A stretch of 38,834 bases of DNA from Apilactobacillus apinorum (GCF_001281175.1 NZ_KQ440396.1:340974-379807), one strand, 5' to 3'. Counted from the stretch's first letter, positions 8,645 to 19,096 are shown. Notes: generated by a model not told the origin, from the letters alone. Program-made: numbers and translations.

Positions 8645-9427
8645 CTATTTTTTTAGAACAGAAATCACTGCTCTATATTTACCTTTTTTTGTTTCTCCAT
8701 CCTGTCTCTTCAACTTAAGTCTACCATATCTTCTTACAGAAACAACATCATGTGTTGTAATTTCATAATCAGGTCGAATATTAACGGCCCAATTAAGATG
8801 AACCTTCTGGTGACTTACTAATTCTTTAGCATCGTTTCTAGAAATGTTAAATCCCTCAGAAATTAAGGTGTCCATTCTAAATGATGAAACTGTTGTTGAT
8901 TCATCTTTCCACTCATTTTCAGGGACAATAACTTCTTTTAATGGAGTTTCAATTAAAGTAACCTTTGTTTTTCCAATTGAATTGATTTGCATCTTTATGA
9001 AATCAGCAATTTCTTCAGTGCAGAAGAACTGCCATTGAGTTCCGTCCGTTAATATATCACCAATAGTTGTTCTCTCAATTCCAGAACCTAACAAAGTACC
9101 TAATATCTTACTGTGTCTTAGTTTGGAAAATTTAACTGGATATCTAATTTCAAACAATCGTAGCTTAAAATCATCATCCGTAGGAGTAAAATAATCGGGA
9201 TAAATTAAACATCTCTTCATCTCTGCATTATCGTATCCACCGAAACTCTTAACTTGTAAATCGGGTTGGCGATTAACTAAAGTTGTTAAAATATAAACTT
9301 GTCTAGGGTTTAAAAACTTTGTAAGAATTGGTCGATACTGATTTATAGATTCATCGATTAAATCAGCACAGGAATCAATAAATGGAACTTCTTCTTTTCT
9401 AAAATGCTGTTCAATATTCTTATCCAT
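8645..9427 (-). CDS. ylmH: YlmH family RNA-binding protein (S4 domain)
   Basis: 260 residues. The N-terminal part (FRKEEVPFIDSCADLI start, then RQVYILTTLVNRQPDL) and the central GSGIERTTIGDILTDG block are characteristic of the YlmH family. The S4 RNA-binding domain occupies about residues 184-258, with SEGFNISRNDAKELVSHQKV and the closing VRRYGRLKL. YlmH proteins in Bacillota are located in dcw clusters and have been linked to ribosome rescue/quality control; S4 binding to RNA is the safe statement. The start is 2 bases after the sepF stop. The yggT/ylmG gene that often separates sepF and ylmH is absent. Confidence 0.9.
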   Translation of the reverse strand: MDKNIEQHFRKEEVPFIDSCADLIDESINQYRPILTKFLNPRQVYILTTLVNRQPDLQVKSFGGYDNAEMKRCLIYPDYFTPTDDDFKLRLFEIRYPVKFSKLRHSKILGTLLGSGIERTTIGDILTDGTQWQFFCTEEIADFIKMQINSIGKTKVTLIETPLKEVIVPENEWKDESTTVSSFRMDTLISEGFNISRNDAKELVSHQKVHLNWAVNIRPDYEITTHDVVSVRRYGRLKLKRQDGETKKGKYRAVISVLKK

Positions 9428-9429
9428 TT

Positions 9430-9828
9430 TTATCTCAATCTATCGTTCATTTCTTTTCTAATATCTCCGTCAACTGAGTAATTGTGTGGGGTGAAAAGAA
9501 ATACTAATTCAGAAATTCTTTCGATATTTCCATCAATTGTAAAGATAACACCATTTAAAAAGTCAATGATTCTACGAGTAGCTTCGTCACTAGCAGCATC
9601 AAAATTAATGATAACTGCATTGTTATCAATCAGTTTTTGACCAATTGTCTTAACATCAGCATAAATTTTTGGTTCAAAAACAGCTATTTTACTATTTTCA
9701 TGTCCCCTATTTTTGCCAATAGATACGACTTTATCACTAGTTTCAACTTGTGATTCATTGTCATAGTATTCTTCATCTTGATCATAATCTGTACCGAAAA
9801 ATTTACTAATATTAAATTTAGCTGTCAT
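9430..9828 (-). CDS. sepF: Cell division protein SepF
   Basis: FtsZ-bundling and membrane-tethering protein of the Gram-positive divisome. 132 residues. The N-terminal amphipathic membrane-anchoring segment (MTAKFNISKFFG) is followed by an acidic linker rich in D, E and Y. The SepF domain starts near residue 47 (IAVFEPKIYADVKTIGQKLI) and includes AVIINFDAASDEATRRIIDF and the closing FLFTPHNYSVDGD. It lies 35 bases after ftsZ, as in other Bacillota, and runs straight into ylmH. Confidence 0.93.
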   Translation of the reverse strand: MTAKFNISKFFGTDYDQDEEYYDNESQVETSDKVVSIGKNRGHENSKIAVFEPKIYADVKTIGQKLIDNNAVIINFDAASDEATRRIIDFLNGVIFTIDGNIERISELVFLFTPHNYSVDGDIRKEMNDRLR

Positions 9829-9863
9829 TTCATTTCATTCCCTTCAAAGAAATTTACAAAATA

Positions 9864-11102
9864 TTATTTGCGACGGAATTTGAAAAATGGTGGTAAATCA
9901 TCATCATTAGAGCTATCATCTGCTTGGTTTTCGCTAGCATTGTTAGCATCAAATGGATCAAATTCTTTCTTTTGAACATTTTCAAATCTTGCATCAGTAG
10001 TTTCTGATGATGCTGATTGTTCATTATTAGTTCTTACATTGTTATTTGATTCGTCTTCTTTGTGACGTCTTGGAGTAGCAACACGTCCAGCGTTATCAGC
10101 ACTTCTAGCACCTCTGTTAACTTGGCCGTTAAGTAATTCTTCTGGACTTGTTTCGATTCCAGTTGCAATTACTGTTACCTTAATTGCATCTCCTAATTCT
10201 TCATCGATTGAAGTACCAAAGATGATATTTACATCACTAGTTGCAGCTTGAGCAACAATATCAGAAGCATCTTGTGCTTCAAATAGTGACATGTCTGGAC
10301 CACCAGTAATATTTAATAGCACTTGTTTTGCACCATCGATTGATACTTCAAGTAATGGTGATGAAATAGCCTTCTTAGTAGCTTCAGCAGTTCTGTTTTC
10401 ACCAGTTGCAGTACCAACACCCATTAATGCAGAACCTGTGTTTTGCATTACAGTCTTAACGTCAGCAAAATCCAAGTTAACGTAACCAGGACTTGTAATT
10501 AAGTCTGAAATACCTTGAACACCTTGTCTTAGCACGTTATCTGCTTCTTGGAAAGCTTCCATCATTGGTGTCTTCTTGTCTACCATTTCTAATAAGCGGT
10601 TATTAGCGATAACAATTAATGTATCAACATTTTCTTTAAGTGCTGAAACACCTTCAGCAGCATATTTGGACCTTCTTGGTCCTTCAAAAGTAAATGGTCT
10701 AGTTACAACACCAACAGTTAAAGCACCTGATTGCTTAGCAATTTTAGCTACGATAGGAGCAGCACCGTTACCAGTACCACCACCCATTCCGGCAGTTACA
10801 AATACCATATCTGCGCCTTCAAGTGCTTGAGCAATAGCTTCTTCACTTTCTTCAGCAGCTTTAGTACCGACTTCTGGATCTGAACCAGCACCTAAACCAC
10901 GAGTTAGTTTAGGTCCTAATTGAATTTTAGTTTCAGCTTTTGAAGTGTTTAGAGCTTGTACATCTGTATTAGCTACGATGAATTCAACACCCTTAACATC
11001 TTCTGCAATCATACGGTTAACGGCGTTACTACCACCGCCACCTACTCCGATGACTTTAATTTTTGCGCCTTGACTTTGTGTAGAATCTAATGAAAATTCC
11101 AT
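9864..11102 (-). CDS. ftsZ: Cell division protein FtsZ
   Basis: Tubulin-like GTPase that forms the Z ring. 412 residues. The GTP-binding domain has [13 protein letters not shown] near residue 19 and the tubulin signature as [12 protein letters not shown] around residue 105: Asn replaces the usual Thr/Ser/Ala at the sixth position, verified in the DNA (codon AAC). The T7 loop NLDFADVKT is intact. After residue about 320 there is a variable, disordered linker rich in N, S, D and E. The C-terminal conserved peptide [12 protein letters not shown] would bind FtsA and SepF. ATG start with CGGAGGAAG. It is 29 bases after ftsA. Confidence 0.98.
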   Translation of the reverse strand: MEFSLDSTQSQGAKIKVIGVGGGGSNAVNRMIAEDVKGVEFIVANTDVQALNTSKAETKIQLGPKLTRGLGAGSDPEVGTKAAEESEEAIAQALEGADMVFVTAGMGGGTGNGAAPIVAKIAKQSGALTVGVVTRPFTFEGPRRSKYAAEGVSALKENVDTLIVIANNRLLEMVDKKTPMMEAFQEADNVLRQGVQGISDLITSPGYVNLDFADVKTVMQNTGSALMGVGTATGENRTAEATKKAISSPLLEVSIDGAKQVLLNITGGPDMSLFEAQDASDIVAQAATSDVNIIFGTSIDEELGDAIKVTVIATGIETSPEELLNGQVNRGARSADNAGRVATPRRHKEDESNNNVRTNNEQSASSETTDARFENVQKKEFDPFDANNASENQADDSSNDDDLPPFFKFRRK

Positions 11103-11131
11103 TTTAACTTCCTCCGTGTATTCCTGTTATT

Positions 11132-12484
11132 TTATTCGAAAAAGTCTTTATAGAAGCGGCTAAACATCCCTTTAGTATTTTTAGCAACTTTAGAAACAGA
11201 CTTTTTATCTTTACGAGGCTTTTCAGTGATTTCAGTTTCGTAATTAACATCTTCTGTAATCATATCATCATTATAATTATTCCCAATGAAATCATCATCA
11301 TTTTGTTGTGCAGTCACAACGCTCTTGCCTTCAAGTGAAGATCTAACTAACACTTGAATTTCACTCATATTTGCTCGATAAGTAACTAGCGATAGTGCTA
11401 ATGAGAATGATGGGTGTCTCAATCCCATTTGGTCTGGAATATATACTCTAACGTTAGTATCCAATCGATCTGCAGCTAAGTCTGATATTCCTGGTAATGC
11501 AGCCACACCACCTGTTAAGACTACCCCTCCAGGTAAACTTAAGGCTGATATACTGCTTAAGCTCTTATCCATTCTAGTGAAAATTTGATCTAATCTAGCT
11601 TGAATGATTTCAGCTAAATATTTTTCAGAAATTCTAACTGGTTGGCTTTGTCCAACCACTTCAATAGGAAATTCGTTATTTTCTGAAGCGTCGATTTCAT
11701 CGGCGTATCCATAATCACGCTTAATTTTTTCAGCACTTTCCAGTGAAGTGTTTAAAACAACTGAGATATCTTTGGTGATGTATTCTCCACCTTCGCTATC
11801 AACGGTTGTGAATTTTAATTGGTGATCATGAATAACTGACGCTGTGGTTTGTCCACCACCAAGATCAATTAAAACTGTTCCAAAATCTTGTTCGCCATCA
11901 TCTAGAATTGTCATTCCTTGTGCTAATGACATATTAATCACAGCTGCAGGATTTAACCCGGCTCTTTGAACTGCTTTTTTAACATTATGAATGATTGTCT
12001 TAGGTCCAGTAATAATACGTCCCTTCATTTCAAGACGTACACCTACCATACCACGTGGGTCTTTAATACCATCAAATCCATCAACGACAAATTCGTCAGC
12101 TAAAGTATCCACAATTTCTCTTTCAGGTGGTAAATTCTTAATCATCGCAGATACAGTCACATTTCTTACATCTTCATCAGATATTTCTCTGGATTGATCT
12201 GAGATTGCAACCATCCCACTACATGGTTCAATTTTTAATTGATTTGCTGGAATCCCAACGATTACATCATTAATTTGAATACCAGCTTTTTCTTCTGCCT
12301 GGTTTACAGCTTTTCTTATTGATTCAGAAGCCTTGTCAATATCAACAATGATGCCTCGGCTAATTCCTTCTGAACGTTCATTTCCTAAACCTAAAACGTT
12401 CATTTGTCCTTTAACCTTTTCAGCAACAATCACTTTAATTGACGTGGTTCCTATATCTAATCCAACATACATTTCTGAATTCAT
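11132..12484 (-). CDS. ftsA: Cell division protein FtsA
   Basis: Actin-like ATPase that tethers FtsZ to the membrane. 450 residues. The N-terminus MNSEMYVGLDIGTTSIKVIV is the phosphate-1 loop of the actin fold. The SHS2-type domain follows (about residues 85-165). VLIDLGGGQTTASVI is the phosphate-2 loop, and LPGGVVLTGGVAALPGI is the adenosine motif. The tail from about residue 390 is a charged, disordered linker that ends in a short amphipathic helix (GMFSRFYKDFFE), the expected membrane anchor. ATG start with GGAGG 13 bases upstream. A 109-base gap with a perfect palindrome separates it from divIB, the longest gap in the dcw run. Confidence 0.97.
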   Translation of the reverse strand: MNSEMYVGLDIGTTSIKVIVAEKVKGQMNVLGLGNERSEGISRGIIVDIDKASESIRKAVNQAEEKAGIQINDVIVGIPANQLKIEPCSGMVAISDQSREISDEDVRNVTVSAMIKNLPPEREIVDTLADEFVVDGFDGIKDPRGMVGVRLEMKGRIITGPKTIIHNVKKAVQRAGLNPAAVINMSLAQGMTILDDGEQDFGTVLIDLGGGQTTASVIHDHQLKFTTVDSEGGEYITKDISVVLNTSLESAEKIKRDYGYADEIDASENNEFPIEVVGQSQPVRISEKYLAEIIQARLDQIFTRMDKSLSSISALSLPGGVVLTGGVAALPGISDLAADRLDTNVRVYIPDQMGLRHPSFSLALSLVTYRANMSEIQVLVRSSLEGKSVVTAQQNDDDFIGNNYNDDMITEDVNYETEITEKPRKDKKSVSKVAKNTKGMFSRFYKDFFE

Positions 12485-12504
12485 AATCTAGGGGAACCTC
12501 CAAT

Positions 12505-12522
12505 TAAGAATAATTATTCTTA
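12505..12522. promoter_or_regulatory. Perfect 18-bp palindrome ahead of ftsA
   Basis: TAAGAATAATTATTCTTA is its own reverse complement. It lies about 20 bases upstream of the ftsA start and just ahead of its GGAGG. It could be a protein-binding site or, as RNA, a 7-bp hairpin with an AATT loop near the ribosome binding site. Function unknown. Confidence 0.5.
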
Positions 12523-12593
12523 GATACTCTTATTTCTATTTAAGTTAGTTATATTTTAATTTTAACACAAGAATCTCTAACTCTAAAGAACCA

Positions 12594-13454
12594 TTATTGG
12601 TTTCTTTTAGTGTTTGCTTTTTTTGTTTCTTTATTCACTTTAAGTGTTGTTTTTGTTGTGCTTTTTTTAGTTTCAGTTTTTTGATCCGAAATTGGGTATG
12701 AATAAGCCCCTACTTCGAGATTAATAACACTCTTGGTTTTTAACTGAGTTGCAATCGATCTATAAAAGCCCATTTTTTTATTGAAATCGCTCATCAAAAT
12801 GATGATTCTATTTCCATCACGCATGTATACATGCAATTCATCAGTGTAAACCTTCGTAGGTGAAAATGAAATCACTCTTACGTTATCCCTAATATCCTTA
12901 GGTAATTTCAAATACTTTTGAATCATTTCACGCAACTTTGAACGATCATTGAACTTAACAATATATGGCATCTTATCGTCTTTAGGGTTTTTAACAGCGA
13001 TATTTGTAACATTACCATTTTCTAAAATTAGATATTGCTTTTTTCCTTTAGTTTCATATCCAATTTCTCTATATGGTGTCACTTTAATGCTTAGATTATT
13101 AAATCCATTAAAATGAAAATCAATATTTTTAATTCTGTGGTCCTTTTTAGAAACATTTTCGTTAATTCGTTTCTTATGACCAATAATTTTAAATACGCTA
13201 TCTCCTGAGCTAAGGCCTAAATCATTCTTGATTTCATTAACAGGAACATAACCGTTTCCCAGAATCTTGATTTGATTAATTTTGCTAAGTGGAGACACCA
13301 AATAGATTAAAATCCCCAACACAACTACAATAGGTAAAATAATATAAGCTGACGAATTTAATTTATTTTTGATTTTTTGCTTATTTAATTCAACAAAATC
13401 ATCTGATATTCTCGACTCTTTATTGGAGAGCTTCGAAGGCATTTTTAATTTCAT
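12594..13454 (-). CDS. divIB: Cell division protein DivIB (FtsQ)
   Basis: Bitopic divisome protein that works with FtsL and DivIC to regulate septal peptidoglycan synthesis. 286 residues from ATG 13454 (MKLKMPSKLSNKE), chosen because GGAGTGGGTGAA precedes it; a TTG 24 bases upstream in frame overlaps the murG end and has no ribosome binding site. A cytoplasmic basic N-terminus is followed by one membrane helix (about residues 36-55, AYIILPIVVVLGILIYLV), a POTRA domain (KINQIKILGNGYVPVNEIKN onward), and the beta domain to about residue 255. The last 27 residues are a Lys/Thr-rich tail (KKSTTKTTLKVNKETKK). 14 bases after murG. Confidence 0.9.
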   Translation of the reverse strand: MKLKMPSKLSNKESRISDDFVELNKQKIKNKLNSSAYIILPIVVVLGILIYLVSPLSKINQIKILGNGYVPVNEIKNDLGLSSGDSVFKIIGHKKRINENVSKKDHRIKNIDFHFNGFNNLSIKVTPYREIGYETKGKKQYLILENGNVTNIAVKNPKDDKMPYIVKFNDRSKLREMIQKYLKLPKDIRDNVRVISFSPTKVYTDELHVYMRDGNRIIILMSDFNKKMGFYRSIATQLKTKSVINLEVGAYSYPISDQKTETKKSTTKTTLKVNKETKKANTKRNQ

Positions 13455-13468
13455 TTCACCCACTCCAA

Positions 13469-14560
13469 TTAGTGACAAATAGATTTAGCTAAATCTAACA
13501 ATCTTGTGGCTGCATCTCTACATCCCATGTTTCTTGCATTTTCAGCCATTTTTAAACGTTTATCTCGATCATTCATAATAAAATCAGCGTTTTCAACCAA
13601 TGTTTTTTCAGTTAAATCATCTTCCGTAATAATAACGGCAGCATCATTTTTAACTAAGCTCAATGCATTTTTAGTTTGGTGATCAGCAGTAACATAAGGA
13701 CTTGGAATCAATACAGAAGGAATCCCCAGCGCTGTTATTTCAGCTAAACTAGTTGCCCCTGCTCTTCCGACAATTGCATCTACTTTAGGTAGGACATTTG
13801 GCATGTCAGCAATGTAGTCTAAAATAGCTACATTATCATTAATAGTTTGTCCTTTTAACTGTTCCATTACATCATCATATCTCTTAGGACCGGTTACAAA
13901 TACAACTTGGTAATCTTTTCGATTGAATAAGTGAATACTTTCCGCTGTAACTCGATTGATTTTTAGAGCACCTTGACTTCCACCAAAAATTAATAAGGTT
14001 GGTACATCATCTTTAAGACCATATTTAGTCCACGAGAAATCAGATTTCAAGTTAGCAACCTGTTGTGCCCTAGGATTACCAGTGTACACTGTTTTGTCTG
14101 CAGGGAATTGACTGATTGCATCTTCAAATCCGACTGCAATCTTATCAACATGCTTGCTTAAAAAACGATTGGTTAAACCAACAACACTGTTTTGTTCATG
14201 AATCATGGTTGGAATCTTCATTTGTGCTGCAGCATAAACAACTGCTCCAGATACATATCCACCAGTTCCAATAACGATATCTGGTTTAAATTGTTTTATT
14301 AATTTTTTAGCTTTATGCAAGCTCTTCATAAATAAGGCTACTGTCTTTACGTTATATAAAGATAGTGAACGTTTAAAACCTTGAATTTCTAATTCTTCAA
14401 AATCAATATTATGCTTAGGAACAATGTCCTTTTCTAATCCTCTGGTAGAACCAACATACAAAACTTCAGAATCTGGATCTACACGTCTTAATTCTTCAAT
14501 TAAAGCTAGAGCTGGATAAATATGTCCACCAGTTCCTCCGCCTGAAATCATCAGTCTCAT
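13469..14560 (-). CDS. murG: UDP-GlcNAc:lipid I N-acetylglucosaminyltransferase MurG
   Basis: Adds GlcNAc to lipid I on the inner face of the membrane to make lipid II. 363 residues, GT-B fold. The first glycine loop [14 protein letters not shown] is at residues 7-20, a second (GTGGYVSG) is near residue 98, and the C-terminal domain has [11 protein letters not shown] near residue 192 and the donor-binding [11 protein letters not shown] block around residue 265. The ATG overlaps the murD stop in ATGA, so translation is coupled. It uses the product of MraY, encoded two genes upstream. Confidence 0.97.
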   Translation of the reverse strand: MRLMISGGGTGGHIYPALALIEELRRVDPDSEVLYVGSTRGLEKDIVPKHNIDFEELEIQGFKRSLSLYNVKTVALFMKSLHKAKKLIKQFKPDIVIGTGGYVSGAVVYAAAQMKIPTMIHEQNSVVGLTNRFLSKHVDKIAVGFEDAISQFPADKTVYTGNPRAQQVANLKSDFSWTKYGLKDDVPTLLIFGGSQGALKINRVTAESIHLFNRKDYQVVFVTGPKRYDDVMEQLKGQTINDNVAILDYIADMPNVLPKVDAIVGRAGATSLAEITALGIPSVLIPSPYVTADHQTKNALSLVKNDAAVIITEDDLTEKTLVENADFIMNDRDKRLKMAENARNMGCRDAATRLLDLAKSICH

Positions 14561-15939
14561 TTTGTTACTTCCTTTCTACCAGTTTTTTGTTCAACGAACT
14601 TAATAAATTCGTCCCCTCTTTGTTCAAAAGTATCATATTGGTCCCAACTTGCATTCGCAGGTGATAGAAGGATTACATCTCCTTCATCACTCATTGACCA
14701 AGCTTCGTTAACCGCTTGTTCTAAATTATCAACAACTTTAATACTCTTTATCCCTGCATTGGAAGCAGTTTGAGATAGCAATTGCTTGGTTTCTCCAAAT
14801 AACACAATTGCCTTCACATGATTTTTAAAGTCATCTTCTAGTTTTTCGAAAGTGTATCCACGATCCAGACCACCTGCGATTAAAACAACATTATCGTTAA
14901 AACTTCTTAAAGCAACTTGGGTTGCTTCAATATCAGTGGCCTTAGAGTCGTTATAAAAATCTCTGTCCATATATGAAAGTACATATTGAACACGATGTCT
15001 GACTCCGCCAAAACTACCTAACGCCTTTTTAATTGCGTCATTTGATTTATTCATTATTTTAGTAACAGCAATTGCTGCTAATGCATTTTGTACGTTTTGT
15101 TGCCCGGGTACTTTAATATTCTTAACATCCATAACCTTTTCATCTTTGAAAAAGATTTGATTATCTAAAACATATGCACCTTCTTTTGAAACTGCATCGT
15201 AAGAAAATGGCACTACTTTGGCCTTACTTCTTTTACTTAATTCAACCCATTCAGGATTATCAAAATTAACAACAAAATAATCATTTTCAGTTTGATTTTC
15301 TGTTATGCGCATTTTGGCGTTAACGTAGTTTTCTCTAGTCTTGTGATAATCCAAATGATTTGAAAAAACATTATTTAATACCGCAATATGTGGATGTAAT
15401 TCTGTAATTCCTTGCAACATGAAACTAGATAGTTCTAGGACAATATCATCTTCTTTTGTTGCACTTGGAGTTACTGTGCTAGCTGTAACTCCGATATTTC
15501 CAGCCACATAGGAATGTCCATTTTTTCGATCAACATTCAAGATGTCGTTAATCATGGTTGAAACAGTTGTTTTTCCATTACTTCCTGTAACACCAATTAT
15601 AGGAGCTTCACTTACTTCAGTTGCTATCTCTACTTCAACAGTAACTGGAATTCCTTGATTCATCGCTTCTTGAATCAATTCATTATCATAAAAAATACCT
15701 GGGTTTTTAACTACTAAGTCAAAGTCTTCTTGATTTAATAGTTCAGCAGATTGTTTTGCTTCAATAACATTTACATCAGTGTTTAATAACTCACTTTTAA
15801 CATTTTCTGCTAGCGGTTTAGCATCATTAAGCCAGACATCGGCTCCTAACTGTCTTAAAAGTTTAGCAACATTGATTCCACTTTTCCCAGCACCGACAAC
15901 TAATATTTTTTTGTTTTTATAATCATCAATATTTTTCAT
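14557..15939 (-). CDS. murD: UDP-N-acetylmuramoyl-L-alanine--D-glutamate ligase MurD
   Basis: ATP-dependent ligase that adds D-glutamate to UDP-MurNAc-L-alanine. 460 residues. The N-terminal Rossmann-like domain begins [20 protein letters not shown]. The ATP-binding loop [11 protein letters not shown] is near residue 115, and the central domain keeps [10 protein letters not shown] and the Mur-ligase motif around [10 protein letters not shown]. The C-terminal domain includes IAGGLDRG and [19 protein letters not shown], which is the MurD-type ending. ATG start 25 bases after mraY; ATGA overlap with murG. Confidence 0.97.
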   Translation of the reverse strand: MKNIDDYKNKKILVVGAGKSGINVAKLLRQLGADVWLNDAKPLAENVKSELLNTDVNVIEAKQSAELLNQEDFDLVVKNPGIFYDNELIQEAMNQGIPVTVEVEIATEVSEAPIIGVTGSNGKTTVSTMINDILNVDRKNGHSYVAGNIGVTASTVTPSATKEDDIVLELSSFMLQGITELHPHIAVLNNVFSNHLDYHKTRENYVNAKMRITENQTENDYFVVNFDNPEWVELSKRSKAKVVPFSYDAVSKEGAYVLDNQIFFKDEKVMDVKNIKVPGQQNVQNALAAIAVTKIMNKSNDAIKKALGSFGGVRHRVQYVLSYMDRDFYNDSKATDIEATQVALRSFNDNVVLIAGGLDRGYTFEKLEDDFKNHVKAIVLFGETKQLLSQTASNAGIKSIKVVDNLEQAVNEAWSMSDEGDVILLSPANASWDQYDTFEQRGDEFIKFVEQKTGRKEVTK

Positions 15940-15964
15940 AGTTTTTTTGCTCCCAAAATAAGTA

Positions 15965-16927
15965 TTACATAATAATAGCTAACACACCTGTAATTGCTAG
16001 TAGTGCACCCGATATCCAGAATACAATATCAATTTTCCATTCAGACCAACCCAGCATTTCAAAATGATGATGTATTGGTGACATCTTAAAAATTCTTTTT
16101 CCAGTTAATTTAAATGATGCAACTTGGATAATTACACTTAATGTTTCCATTACAAACATGAATCCAATCCAAATTAATGATAATTCATGATGAACTAAAA
16201 TTGATACAGCAGCTAGTGATCCACCTAAAGCAAGTGATCCCATATCTCCCATGAAAATTTTAGCAGGTTTGTGGTTATAAATCATAAATGCACATAGTGC
16301 ACCAACCACTGCAAAACAGAAGATAGCTACATCCATTTGATGTTGATGAATTGCTACGATTGCGTATGCTAAAAACGCAATAATTGATAATCCACTAACT
16401 AATCCATCAAGACCATCAGTTAAATTAACAGCATTAGAGAATCCTGTTAAGTAGAAAATGATAAAAATAGCGTAGAACCAACCTAAATGAAAATCACCTA
16501 GGAATGGTAATTTTAGAGCCATTGGAAAATGATTAGCGTAAACAAGTGTGAAAATTAATCCACCAAAAACTTGTCCAGCTAATTTTTGCCAAGCTTTTAA
16601 ACCTTCATTTTGGCGTCTAAATAGCTTAATGCTATCATCCCACATTCCAAGTAGTCCGTATAAAACAAGGATAAAAATCAATATCAATAGTGTTGGATTG
16701 ATAAAATGGGTAATCGCTCCACCAACTATGCTGGCAATAATAATTGCAATTATAAATAGCAGTCCACCCATTGTAGGTGTTCCTGATTTAACTTCATGCC
16801 ATTTAGGTCCTTCTTCTCTAATCATTTGACCTTCATGTTTTCTTCTAAAATATCCAATTAAAGATGGCATAAACACAACTGTAATTATGAAACTAACTAA
16901 AATTGGCCACGCAATATTTATAATCAT
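15965..16927 (-). CDS. mraY: Phospho-N-acetylmuramoyl-pentapeptide transferase MraY
   Basis: Integral membrane enzyme that makes lipid I from UDP-MurNAc-pentapeptide and undecaprenyl phosphate. 320 residues from ATG 16927; an in-frame ATG at 16939 is possible but its GGGG touches the start codon, whereas GGGGATGG is well spaced from 16927. About ten hydrophobic helices are visible. Conserved loops are [17 protein letters not shown], the Asp pair in [32 protein letters not shown] and the histidine loop [13 protein letters not shown]. The gene follows pbp2B by a few bases. Confidence 0.96.
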   Translation of the reverse strand: MIINIAWPILVSFIITVVFMPSLIGYFRRKHEGQMIREEGPKWHEVKSGTPTMGGLLFIIAIIIASIVGGAITHFINPTLLILIFILVLYGLLGMWDDSIKLFRRQNEGLKAWQKLAGQVFGGLIFTLVYANHFPMALKLPFLGDFHLGWFYAIFIIFYLTGFSNAVNLTDGLDGLVSGLSIIAFLAYAIVAIHQHQMDVAIFCFAVVGALCAFMIYNHKPAKIFMGDMGSLALGGSLAAVSILVHHELSLIWIGFMFVMETLSVIIQVASFKLTGKRIFKMSPIHHHFEMLGWSEWKIDIVFWISGALLAITGVLAIIM

Positions 16928-16942
16928 CCTTTTTTCCATCCC

Positions 16943-19096
16943 CTACTTAAATTTAATTGTTACTTTGGTAGCACCATTAATGGCTACACCAGATTTAATA
17001 CTTTGCTTATATGCATATCCATCGCCTTGTAAATCAGCTGATATACCAGTCATTCTACAGTATGTTGCAACATCATATCTTGACCATCCTTTGAGGTCAG
17101 CCATTGACTTGCTACCATTTGTTTGAACGATCACTAGACGATTGCTAGAAACCTTTTCATTTGCATCAATTGATTGATCAAGCACTTTATCCCCGTTACC
17201 TGTAAAAATGTACTTTAGACCAGCTGATGATAATTCTTTTCTAGCAATACTGGTTGATTTATCAACTACATTAGGAACTTTTAGGTTATTCTTGTTTTCA
17301 GCATTCTTATTTTCTTCAAGTGCTAATCTCATCACTGGGTTGAAAATTTCAGCCATTAATTGTGATGCTGTCTTAGTTCCCTTTAAAGTTGGTTGTTTCA
17401 TTGTAATGTATAAAATATATTTTGGATGATCTGCTGGTGCAATTCCGGCAACAGAATATAGATAACTATCGTCACCAGATTCATATCCAGCTTTTCCATC
17501 ACTAACTTGGGCAGTCCCTGTCTTAGCAGCAATCTTGTAACCTGGAATCTTGTATGCTCCACCAATTCCATAAGATTTGTAAACAACGTCTTCCATATGT
17601 TGAATTACTTGTTTAGCAGTACTTGCAGTAATTGGATGCCCCACTACTTTTCTAGGATATGATTTAATTACTTTTTTAGTCTTAGGATCCACAATTTTGC
17701 TTACTATTCTTGGTTGCACCATTGTACCATCATTTGCGATTGATGATAATGCCCTCATCATCTGCATTGCGTTCACAAGAATCCCTTGTCCAAAGGCAGT
17801 ATTAGCTTGTTCGATTGGATAAGTAAATTGAACACTACCAGTTTCTTCTCCTGGGAAACCTAAATTAGATGGTGTGAAGAATTTAAATCTATTCATGTAT
17901 TCTCGCCAAGTTTTGGCACCCATCATTTGTTCCAAATGTGCCATGGCAACGTTACTAGATAGTGCAAAACCTTTATTATAAGTGATATTCCCCCAACCAC
18001 TTGGGTTCCAATCGGGAACTACTCTACCATTAATCAAGTATTTACCTGAGTGATAAGTTGCGTTCCCATTGTAATGACCACTATTAATAGAAGATGCAAC
18101 TGTAAATATCTTCATAGTTGAACCAGGTTCATAAGCATCTTGAATTAAAGTATTACGCCAAATTTTATCCAAACCTTGTTTAGTGGTGGCGTTGAAAGTT
18201 GGTCTTTGAGTAGCGGCTAGAATGTCACCTGTTTTAGCATTCATTAATACCGCATTCATGCTCTTTGGGTGAACTTCATTATAAACATTGGTCATTTCTG
18301 TTTCCATTAATGATTGTAGTCTGTAATCCAATGTTGTATAAACATCATCACCATTTTTAGCAGGTTTATCAACAGTTTTACCTGTTTCGATTTGTACACC
18401 TGAATTATCAGTTTGAGATGTCTTGTATCCATCTTTACCAGTAAGTAATTCGTTATATACTTTTTCAATTCCCATTTGTCCAGTTAGACTAACTTTGGAT
18501 GTCTTTGGATCAGATTGTGCTGAGGCATATCCAATTAAATGAGAAGCGAAGACACCATTAGGGTATAGTCTTGATGGTTGTTGTAAGAAGTTCAAACCAG
18601 ATATATGGTATGAATCTAATTTTTGTTTTTGTGTTAATGAGATGTTGGTGCCAGCATTTCCAAATTCAACTTGGAATGCATTCGTACTTGGATTCAAATC
18701 ATTTAAAGCTTCCTTATATGTAATCGGAAGCACACTGGAAATCGCCTTTGCTGCTTTTTCCTTATTAGTAATGTATAAAGGTTCATTGTCTAAACCGACT
18801 TGTTTCTTATTTAAAATTGCATACATAGTATACACATTAGTATCTTCCGCTAAAGGTTGGCCATTTGCGTCATAAATAGTTCCACGCTTAGCAGAGATAA
18901 CATTACTTTTTGTGTATAAACTTTGGGCCATTTGGGTTAAATTAACACCACGAACTGTCTTAAAAACAGATACATATGTAAATCTTAATACCATACACAA
19001 AAAAACGCCTAGACATAGCAACAATAGAAATTGCCCATAGTGACTACGGTTGTTTCGGCGTTTTTTTAAGATTTCCCGATTATTTAACTTACTCAT
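16943..19096 (-). CDS. pbp2B: Penicillin-binding protein 2B (FtsI-type, with PASTA domains)
   Basis: Class B transpeptidase for septal cross-linking. 717 residues. A basic cytoplasmic N-terminus leads to one membrane helix (about residues 20-42). A dimerisation/pedestal domain follows. The transpeptidase motifs are STMK (about residue 325), SSNVAM (about 377) and KTGTAQ (about 525). Two C-terminal PASTA-like repeats start at about residues 598 (KVPNVVDKSTSIARKELSS) and 657 (MADLKGWSRYDVATYCRMTG), typical of Gram-positive division PBPs. ATG overlaps the ftsL stop in ATGA. The neighbouring FtsL and DivIB are its divisome partners. Confidence 0.95.
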   Translation of the reverse strand: MSKLNNREILKKRRNNRSHYGQFLLLLCLGVFLCMVLRFTYVSVFKTVRGVNLTQMAQSLYTKSNVISAKRGTIYDANGQPLAEDTNVYTMYAILNKKQVGLDNEPLYITNKEKAAKAISSVLPITYKEALNDLNPSTNAFQVEFGNAGTNISLTQKQKLDSYHISGLNFLQQPSRLYPNGVFASHLIGYASAQSDPKTSKVSLTGQMGIEKVYNELLTGKDGYKTSQTDNSGVQIETGKTVDKPAKNGDDVYTTLDYRLQSLMETEMTNVYNEVHPKSMNAVLMNAKTGDILAATQRPTFNATTKQGLDKIWRNTLIQDAYEPGSTMKIFTVASSINSGHYNGNATYHSGKYLINGRVVPDWNPSGWGNITYNKGFALSSNVAMAHLEQMMGAKTWREYMNRFKFFTPSNLGFPGEETGSVQFTYPIEQANTAFGQGILVNAMQMMRALSSIANDGTMVQPRIVSKIVDPKTKKVIKSYPRKVVGHPITASTAKQVIQHMEDVVYKSYGIGGAYKIPGYKIAAKTGTAQVSDGKAGYESGDDSYLYSVAGIAPADHPKYILYITMKQPTLKGTKTASQLMAEIFNPVMRLALEENKNAENKNNLKVPNVVDKSTSIARKELSSAGLKYIFTGNGDKVLDQSIDANEKVSSNRLVIVQTNGSKSMADLKGWSRYDVATYCRMTGISADLQGDGYAYKQSIKSGVAINGATKVTIKFK

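Noticed and set aside
13455-13478. TTG start for DivIB overlapping murG
   Set aside because: GGAG lies downstream of this TTG and is correctly spaced for ATG 13454.
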